This document shows, in pieces, positions 58,086 to 64,000 of a stretch of 64,000 nt of DNA. The position numbers and the translations under genes are program-made. The DNA is from a beta proteobacterium CB (GTDB taxonomy: Bacteria > Pseudomonadota > Gammaproteobacteria > Burkholderiales > Burkholderiaceae). Position 1 is the stretch's first letter. Every line of letters begins with the position of its first letter. The notes below the pieces were generated by a model that had not been told where the DNA came from, searched no databases, and saw only the letters and a program-made list of their open reading frames with translations. The stretch spans positions 372,001-436,000 of the forward strand of contig CP004348.1 in the NCBI GenBank assembly GCA_000342265.1, given 5' to 3'.

Positions 58086-59270
58086 ATGCTAAAACTAGAT
58101 AACCACCTCTCAGGGCGTCATTTCTTACACATCCCTGGCCCAAGCCCAGTGCCATCGCGCATTTTGCGGGCTATCAGCTACCAAACAATTGATCATCGTG
58201 GCCCTGAATTTGGTCAGTTTGGCCTCAAGGTTTTGGATGGCATTAAAAAGATTTTTAAGACCGAGCAGCCAGTGATTATTTACTCGGCCTCTGGAACGGG
58301 TTCCTGGGAAGGTGCTTTGGTCAACGTGATGAATCCTGGCGACAAGGTGCTCTTTTACGAAACCGGCCAGTTTGCTAATTTATGGCGCGCTCTAGGTAAG
58401 CGTCTGGGCTTGGATGTTGAGGTAGTCACTAAGCCTGGCCAAGATACTTGGCGCTGGGGTGTTGACGCATCGGTTATTGAAGAGCGTTTACGCAAAGATA
58501 CTGGACATGAAATCAAGGCAGTGTGTGTTGTCCATAACGAAACCTCTACTGGTGTTACTTCCAATATTGCTGCGGTTCGTAAGGCGATTGATTCTCTCAA
58601 GCACCCAGCCTTGCTGTTGGTGGACACCGTTTCTGGCTTAGGTTCTGCGGACTATGAGCATGATAAATGGGGCGCCGACGTTACTGTATCGGGATCACAA
58701 AAAGGCTTGATGCTGCCTCCGGGTATTGGTTTTAATGCTCTGTCTGCAAGGGCGATTGAAGTCAGTAAAACGAACAAGATGTCCAAGGCCTACTGGGCTT
58801 GGGATGAAATCTTGGAGTCCAATAAAACAGGTTATTGGCCAACGACTCCGAGCACGAATTTAATGTACGGCTTACATGAAGCTATCGACATGATGATGGC
58901 CGAAGGTCTGGATACGATCTTTGCCCGTCATCAACGTTTAGCGGCAGCTTGTCGTGAAGCGGTGAATGCGTGGGGCTTAGAAATCCAGTGCCAAGATCAA
59001 GATTGCTACTCGCCAGTACTCACTTGTATTGCTACACCAGAAGGTATGGATGCAGATATTCTGCGTAAGCATGCTCTGGAGAAGTTCAATTTATCCCTAG
59101 GTACAGGCCTTGGAAAAATCAAAGGTAAGGCCTTCCGTATCGGTCATTTAGGTGACTGCAATGAGCTCAGTCTGATGGCTGCGCTCAGTGGAGTGGAGAT
59201 GAGTTTGGGCGCGATGGGCTATAAGCCCAAGGCAAGCGGTGTTGTTGCCGCCCAAGAATTTCTAAAATAA
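58086..59270 (+). CDS. Serine/alanine-glyoxylate aminotransferase, about 394 aa
   Basis: A class V PLP aminotransferase. Typical marks are HIPGPSPVPSRILRAIS, IIYSASGTGSWEGALVN, HNETSTGVTSNI, LLVDTVSGLGSADY and the PLP lysine in VSGSQKGLMLPPG. It converts glyoxylate to glycine with serine or alanine as amino donor. ATG 58086 is preferred over GTG 58074. It is divergent from gntR and likely co-regulated with the hydroxyacid dehydrogenase, which could make glyoxylate from glycolate. Confidence 0.9.
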   Translation: MLKLDNHLSGRHFLHIPGPSPVPSRILRAISYQTIDHRGPEFGQFGLKVLDGIKKIFKTEQPVIIYSASGTGSWEGALVNVMNPGDKVLFYETGQFANLWRALGKRLGLDVEVVTKPGQDTWRWGVDASVIEERLRKDTGHEIKAVCVVHNETSTGVTSNIAAVRKAIDSLKHPALLLVDTVSGLGSADYEHDKWGADVTVSGSQKGLMLPPGIGFNALSARAIEVSKTNKMSKAYWAWDEILESNKTGYWPTTPSTNLMYGLHEAIDMMMAEGLDTIFARHQRLAAACREAVNAWGLEIQCQDQDCYSPVLTCIATPEGMDADILRKHALEKFNLSLGTGLGKIKGKAFRIGHLGDCNELSLMAALSGVEMSLGAMGYKPKASGVVAAQEFLK

Positions 59271-59396
59271 TCAGTAAGTTGGGCGTAAATGGGGTGTCGG
59301 CAGGTGGATCAATTGGCTCACACCCCTTATAATTCAAGTACTTATATAGATAGTACTTTCATCAAATAAAACTTATTCGAGACAGAAAGATTTCAC

Positions 59397-59804
59397 ATGT
59401 TGGCAACTAAACCCTATTTAACCCAGGCTGATGTTCAAAAGATTTTGGATGCAGCGGATAAGCATGCTGCAGCAAATAACTGGGCAGTAACGATTGCTGT
59501 TTGTGATGATGGCGGCCACTTGTTGGGTCTAACTCGTCGCGATGGTTGCGCACCTGTGTCTGCATACATTGCTCAAGAAAAAGCGCGTACTGCTGCAATG
59601 GGCAAACGCGAGAGCCGTGTTTATGAAGAGATTATTAATAACGGACGCATTTCCTTTTTATCTGCCCCACATATTTCGGGCATGTTAGAGGGTGGCGTCA
59701 ATATCGAGGTAAATGGGTTTACCATCGGCGCAGTCGGCGTTTCCGGCGTTAAATCGACTGAGGATGCCGAAACCGCGAAGGCCGGCATTGCAGCCATTCT
59801 GTAA
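59397..59804 (+). CDS. GlcG/HbpS family heme-binding-like protein, 135 aa
   Basis: A small alpha/beta protein of the GlcG/HbpS family: DVQKILDAADKHAAANNWAVTIAVCDDGGHLLGLTRRDG, then YIAQEKARTAA and a C-terminal GGVNIEVNGFTIGAVGVSG run in pieces. Members often accompany glycolate oxidation genes (glcG) and may bind heme or a small molecule. The exact job is unclear. No signal peptide is seen, so it is cytoplasmic. Confidence 0.8.
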   Translation: MLATKPYLTQADVQKILDAADKHAAANNWAVTIAVCDDGGHLLGLTRRDGCAPVSAYIAQEKARTAAMGKRESRVYEEIINNGRISFLSAPHISGMLEGGVNIEVNGFTIGAVGVSGVKSTEDAETAKAGIAAIL

Positions 59805-59810
59805 GTTACC

Positions 59811-61229
59811 TTGACAAATACTGTTCCTGAAATAAATTCTCCTACCGGCGCTGCTCCAAGCAGCGCCACCCCAGCAACAATTACCTTTGCTGACTTTGGC
59901 TTAGATCCAAAGATTCAAAAAGCGGTATCTGAGCAGGGTTACAACACCCCAACTCCGATTCAAGCGCAATCCATTCCGCACGTATTGGCAGGAAGCGATT
60001 TGATGGGCGCAGCCCAAACGGGTACCGGTAAGACGGCTGCTTTTGTGTTGCCAATTATTCAAAAGATTCTGCGTCATGCGAGTAGTAGTGCTTCGCCTGC
60101 TCGTCATCCGATCCGTGCTTTAGTACTAACGCCGACGCGTGAGCTGGCCGTTCAGGTTGCTGAGAATGCGGCGAACTATTCCAAGCACACTGATCTGCGT
60201 GCTGCCGTGGTTTACGGTGGCGTAGATATGAAAGAGCAAGTTGCCATATTGCGTGGTGGCGTGGAGATTTTGATTGCCACCCCAGGACGCCTGCTTGATC
60301 ACATTGGCTCAAAGGTAGCCAACCTCTCTCAAGTAGAGATTCTCGTATTGGACGAAGCGGACCGCATGCTCGATATGGGCTTTTTGCCTGACTTGCAGCG
60401 TATCATTGATTTGATTCCAGCGCAACGCCAAACACTCTTGTTCTCAGCAACGTTCTCACCTGAAATTAAAAAATTAGCGCAAAGTTATTTGCGTACACCA
60501 GTCACTGTTGAAGTGGCGCGCCAAAATGCTGCTGCAGATACTGTCAAGCAAGTGGTGCATATGGTATCTAGCGCTGATAAGCAACGTGCGATTGTGAAAG
60601 TGCTTGAAGCGCGTACTCGTCAAGGCTTATCCCGTCAATGCATCATTTTTACCAATAGCCGTTTAGGTTGCGCCCGCTTGGCTCGCTCTTTAGAGCGTGA
60701 TGGTATTAAAGCTGGTGCGATTCATGGCGATAAAAGTCAGGGTGAGCGCACTCTTACTTTAGATGCATTTAAGTCCGGCGCGATTGAAGCCTTGGTTGCA
60801 ACTGACGTAGCTGCACGTGGTTTAGATATTCCATCGATGCCTTGTGTTATCAATCATGAGTTGCCGTTTAATGCGGAAGACTTCATTCATCGCATTGGTC
60901 GTACGGGTCGTGCGGGTAGTAAGGGTGATGCGATTGCATTGGTCGATGCCAGTGAAAAACGCTTACTCGACGATATCGAAAAGTTGATGAAGCGCAAGTT
61001 AGATATTCAGCCATTACCTGAGGGTAGCCCTAGCTTTGCGCCCAGCAGAAGTTCATCAAGATCAGATGCGCCAGCAAAAATGTCCGACCCATTTTTCTAT
61101 AAGCCTTATGAGCCTAGTGCTGCATCTCAGGCATCCCCAGAGGCCGTAAACCCTGAGGAGAAAAAAGTCGGGATTACGCCTGCAAGGCCGGCTGTTGGTG
61201 CTTTGCTCGGCGGCTTTAAGAAAAAGTAA
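59811..61229 (+). CDS. rhlE: DEAD-box RNA helicase RhlE type, 472 aa
   Basis: An ATP-dependent RNA helicase. In order: FADFGLDPKIQKAVSEQGYNTPTPIQAQSIP (Q motif), AQTGTGKT (I), PTRELAVQV (Ia), VLDEADRML (II), LFSATFSPEI (III), VATDVAARGLDIP (V) and HRIGRTGRAG (VI). A disordered basic tail follows. The start seems to be the TTG at 59811, as no in-frame ATG precedes the conserved Q motif. It follows glcG-like by 6 bp and overlaps gluQ at its end (convergent, 14 bp). Confidence 0.93.
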   Translation: MTNTVPEINSPTGAAPSSATPATITFADFGLDPKIQKAVSEQGYNTPTPIQAQSIPHVLAGSDLMGAAQTGTGKTAAFVLPIIQKILRHASSSASPARHPIRALVLTPTRELAVQVAENAANYSKHTDLRAAVVYGGVDMKEQVAILRGGVEILIATPGRLLDHIGSKVANLSQVEILVLDEADRMLDMGFLPDLQRIIDLIPAQRQTLLFSATFSPEIKKLAQSYLRTPVTVEVARQNAAADTVKQVVHMVSSADKQRAIVKVLEARTRQGLSRQCIIFTNSRLGCARLARSLERDGIKAGAIHGDKSQGERTLTLDAFKSGAIEALVATDVAARGLDIPSMPCVINHELPFNAEDFIHRIGRTGRAGSKGDAIALVDASEKRLLDDIEKLMKRKLDIQPLPEGSPSFAPSRSSSRSDAPAKMSDPFFYKPYEPSAASQASPEAVNPEEKKVGITPARPAVGALLGGFKKK

Positions 61230-62169
61230 TTTTTCTATTCCAGGCCTGAGTGGCTGCCAATAGCCACTCAGCAATCGAAATATCTTTCCCATCGGGAAGA
61301 TCTCTCAATCCTAAATGCTCTGCAGCTTTACGTAATGCTTGTAAAGCTTGCTGCGAATTCTCGGTATGAATGGCGCTCGCTAACGTTTGCTTGCTGAGTT
61401 TTTCGCCATGCTCATCCAGCACAAGCGGTAGGTGCAAGTAGCTCGGAGTTGCATACCCCAAGACGCTTTGTAGATAAATTTGTCGTGCCGTGTTGTTCAG
61501 TAAATCTGCGCCACGCACAATGTGAGTAATGCCTTGCTCGGCATCATCGACCACTACCGCGAGTTGATAGGTGAACACGCCATCCCTCCGACGCAATACA
61601 AAATCCCCCACTTCTTGATTGAGGTTTTGACTTTGCTGGCCTAGAGCTAGATCTTCAAACTGCAGCTTAAGTCTCGGTGGAAGGGCGAGTCTCCAAGCTA
61701 TTTCGGCAGAGAAGATGGTTTTATTTTCATGTACGGGTATTTTTTGGGGGCGGCAACTTCCTGGGTAGACCATTTCTTGATTGCGGGGGGTAAGTACGCC
61801 GCGAGCCTCCAGGGTATTTGCAATGCTTTGCCGAGAGCAGTTGCAGGGGTAGATGGTTTGAAGCCCATTTAAGCGTTCTAAAGCCTTTTTATAGCGACTT
61901 TGGTGCTGGGATTGCCACGTTGGCTCCTCATCCCAGCTGAGGCCGCAGGCAAGTAGCTGGCGCATGATTTCTTGATCCGACCCTGGGATGCAGCGGGGGG
62001 TGTCTAAATCCTCGATTCTGAGCAGCCATTTACCGTTATTTTTACGTGCATCTAACCAGCTTCCAAGGGCGGCAACCAAGGATCCTGCGTGTAGCGGGCC
62101 AGTAGGCGAGGGGGCAAATCGCCCGCGATAGCCGTCAGCTGGGGATGGGGGGTTTTTTAGATTCGGCAC
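61216..62169 (-). CDS. gluQ: Glutamyl-Q tRNA(Asp) synthetase, 317 aa
   Basis: Attaches glutamate to queuosine in tRNA-Asp. A shortened glutamyl-tRNA synthetase without the anticodon-binding domain: GRFAPSPTGPLHAGSLVAAL (HIGH-like), RIEDLDTPR, zinc-type cysteines (YPCNCSRQS, YPGSCR), and the KMSKS-like KLSKQT. It works after QueG, encoded 8 kb away, which makes queuosine. It is divergent from dnaE with 15 bp between the starts. Confidence 0.92.
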   Translation of the reverse strand: MPNLKNPPSPADGYRGRFAPSPTGPLHAGSLVAALGSWLDARKNNGKWLLRIEDLDTPRCIPGSDQEIMRQLLACGLSWDEEPTWQSQHQSRYKKALERLNGLQTIYPCNCSRQSIANTLEARGVLTPRNQEMVYPGSCRPQKIPVHENKTIFSAEIAWRLALPPRLKLQFEDLALGQQSQNLNQEVGDFVLRRRDGVFTYQLAVVVDDAEQGITHIVRGADLLNNTARQIYLQSVLGYATPSYLHLPLVLDEHGEKLSKQTLASAIHTENSQQALQALRKAAEHLGLRDLPDGKDISIAEWLLAATQAWNRKITFS

Positions 62170-62184
62170 AGCTAAAATGATCTC

Positions 62185-64000
62185 ATGGCTTCACCCCGTT
62201 TTGTCCATCTACGCGTCCATTCCGAATTTTCAATTACGGATGGTGTCGTTCGCATTGATGATGCGGTAGCTGCGGCCGAAAAAGACGGCATGGGGGCTCT
62301 GGCGCTCACCGATTTGAGTAATTTATTTGGCTTGGTCCGTTTTTATAGTGCTGCACGCTCAAGCGGAATTAAGCCAATTGCGGGTGCGGATGTTTGGATC
62401 AGTAACCCCCAGGACCCAGACCAACCACATCGCTTATTGCTCCTAGTTCAAAACCACTCTGGCTATCTCAATCTTTGTCAGTTATTGAGTAAGGCCTCCC
62501 TAGAAAATCAATCTCGTGGTCGAGCTGAAGTGGACCTCAAATGGTTTAGTGAGCCCGCTTCCAAAGCTGAAGATAAAGCAGCAAACAGAACACTCGCTTA
62601 TGGATTAATTGCCCTCTCTGGCGGACGCTGGGGTGATGTGGGTGCTGCGCTCTTAGCAGGCCAAGAAGACCAAGCTAAAGAGGCTGCTCAGCATTGGGCA
62701 AAATTATTTCCGAATACTTTTTACATTGAAGTGCAACGTGGCGGCCATCCCCAGGATGAAAAGCAGCTCCAGCTTGCCTGTCATCTTGCTAGCGAGTTAG
62801 ATTTACCTATCGTTGCAACACATCCTGTGCAGTTTATGCAGCGAAGTGATTTCACAGCGCATGAGGCACGTGTCTGTATCGCGGAGGGTGAGCTCTTAGG
62901 TAATCCTCGTCGTACTAAGAAGTTTAATCAAGAGCAGTATTTCTTATCTCAAGAAGAGATGGAAAAGCGCTTTGCGGATTTACCCGTTGCACTGGCTAAT
63001 TCGGTGGAGATTGCCAAACGCTGTAATCTCTCTTTAACTTTGGGTCAGCCGCGTTTACCGGACTTCCCAACACCGCCTGGTATTACGCTCGACGATTATT
63101 TATTGCAGCAATCGGAGATTGGTTTGAAGCGCCATATGGAGCGCAATTTCCCCGATCCAGAAGAGCGTGCCAAGGAAGAGGCTCGTTATCACGAGCGCCT
63201 CGTCTTTGAGGTAAAGACCATTGCTCAAATGGGTTTTCCAGGTTACTTCCTGATTGTTGCTGATTTCATTAACTGGGCAAAAAATAATGGCGTGCCAGTA
63301 GGTCCGGGTCGAGGATCTGGTGCTGGCTCTTTAGTTGCTTATTCACTCGGTATTACCGATCTTGACCCGCTACGTTACAACTTACTTTTTGAGCGCTTCT
63401 TAAATCCTGAGCGGGTATCGATGCCCGACTTTGATATTGACTTTTGCCAGCATGGGCGCGACCGCGTTATTCAGTACGTAAAAGATAAATACGGAAAAGA
63501 TGCGGTCAGTCAAATCGCTACCTTTGGAACCATGGCGGCAAGAGCGGCGATTCGTGACGTGGGTCGCGTGCTTGAACAAGGCTATAACTTCGTTGATGGT
63601 ATTGCCAAGCTGATTCCGAATAAGCCAGGTCAGTACATGACTATTGAAATGGCTAAGAAGGAAGAGAAGCAATTAGGCGAGCGCGAAAAGAATGAAGATG
63701 AAGTGCGCCAGCTTTTATCTCTTGCGCAACAGTTAGAAGGCATGACCCGTAACGTGGGTATGCATGCGGGTGGTGTACTGATTGCCCCTGGCCGCTTGAC
63801 AGATTTTTGTCCACTCTATACACAAGAAGCAAAAGACTCAAAGGATCAAGAGAGCGGTTCCGTTATTAGTCAGTTTGACAAGGATGACGTAGAAGCTATC
63901 GGTCTGGTGAAGTTTGACTTCTTGGGCTTGACGACGCTCACTATTTTGGCGGCAGCTGAGAAGTGGATTAAGGCGCTGCACGCTGATCGCAAGGATTGGA
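62185..64000 (+). CDS. dnaE: DNA polymerase III alpha subunit, N-terminal part (runs off window)
   Basis: The main replicative polymerase. ATG at 62185 opens ASPRFVHLRVHSEFSITDG, the PHP domain start, and MGALALTDLSNLFGLVRFY follows. The polymerase core is seen further on: PVGPGRGSGAGSLVAYSLGI and the catalytic aspartates in MPDFDIDFCQHGRDRV. About 605 codons are inside the window; the rest lies beyond 64000. Confidence 0.95.
   Translation, partial: MASPRFVHLRVHSEFSITDGVVRIDDAVAAAEKDGMGALALTDLSNLFGLVRFYSAARSSGIKPIAGADVWISNPQDPDQPHRLLLLVQNHSGYLNLCQLLSKASLENQSRGRAEVDLKWFSEPASKAEDKAANRTLAYGLIALSGGRWGDVGAALLAGQEDQAKEAAQHWAKLFPNTFYIEVQRGGHPQDEKQLQLACHLASELDLPIVATHPVQFMQRSDFTAHEARVCIAEGELLGNPRRTKKFNQEQYFLSQEEMEKRFADLPVALANSVEIAKRCNLSLTLGQPRLPDFPTPPGITLDDYLLQQSEIGLKRHMERNFPDPEERAKEEARYHERLVFEVKTIAQMGFPGYFLIVADFINWAKNNGVPVGPGRGSGAGSLVAYSLGITDLDPLRYNLLFERFLNPERVSMPDFDIDFCQHGRDRVIQYVKDKYGKDAVSQIATFGTMAARAAIRDVGRVLEQGYNFVDGIAKLIPNKPGQYMTIEMAKKEEKQLGEREKNEDEVRQLLSLAQQLEGMTRNVGMHAGGVLIAPGRLTDFCPLYTQEAKDSKDQESGSVISQFDKDDVEAIGLVKFDFLGLTTLTILAAAEKWIKALHADRKDW

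Overview
The window is a stretch of betaproteobacterial chromosome. The gene set and protein sequences (compact genome, trxC, amiC-tsaE, queG, glycolate/glyoxylate genes, rhlE, gluQ, dnaE) fit the family Burkholderiaceae, most likely Polynucleobacter or a close relative. The genus is an inference from recognition, not a computed result.

Layout. (1) 1-990: left chromosomal flank with a partial thioredoxin gene (trxC type), a hypothetical gene and a terminator. (2) 995-27.8 kb: first inserted segment. It begins with a 37-bp copy of the 3' end of tRNA-Lys, then a zeta-like toxin operon with a VbhA-like small protein, a reverse-transcriptase remnant, a group I intron of the Azoarcus tRNA-Ile type beside a decayed tRNA 3' half, and a DUF3079 gene. 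A complete nitrate-respiration block follows: PAS protein, nnrS, nitronate monooxygenase-like gene, cobalamin-dependent ribonucleotide reductase, SLAC1-type channel, narXL, narK1K2, narGHJI, carbonic anhydrase, nitroreductase and an HPP-family membrane protein. The segment closes with a DevBCA-like exporter and a 112-bp MITE-like element. (3) 27.77-49.82 kb: an integrative mobilizable element between 53-bp perfect direct repeats, the right one inside the intact tRNA-Lys gene. It carries a tyrosine integrase, an AlpA-like regulator, replication/transcription-like proteins, a MOBF relaxase-helicase, a coupling protein, a ribbon-helix-helix relaxosome protein, a candidate oriT, a fused restriction-modification enzyme, a trimeric autotransporter adhesin and many small exported proteins. 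No mating-pore genes are seen. (4) 49.85-64 kb: right chromosomal flank with amiC, tsaE, queG, azlCD, a YdiJ-type dehydrogenase, a GntR regulator, a glyoxylate aminotransferase, glcG-like, rhlE, gluQ and the start of dnaE.

How the genes fit together. NarK1/K2 import nitrate and exchange nitrite, NarGHI reduces nitrate at the membrane, NarJ matures the enzyme, and NarXL senses nitrate/nitrite. NnrS and the PAS protein fit nitric-oxide or redox handling, and the B12-dependent reductase would supply deoxyribonucleotides without oxygen. The block looks like a portable kit for life without oxygen.

The most striking points are: two elements stacked in tandem at one tRNA-Lys gene; a 20-bp box repeated before seven transcription units of the mobilizable element; an adhesin gene that shares its leader and signal-peptide start with another gene of the element and sits between the coupling-protein and relaxase genes; and a small group I intron closely resembling the Azoarcus ribozyme.
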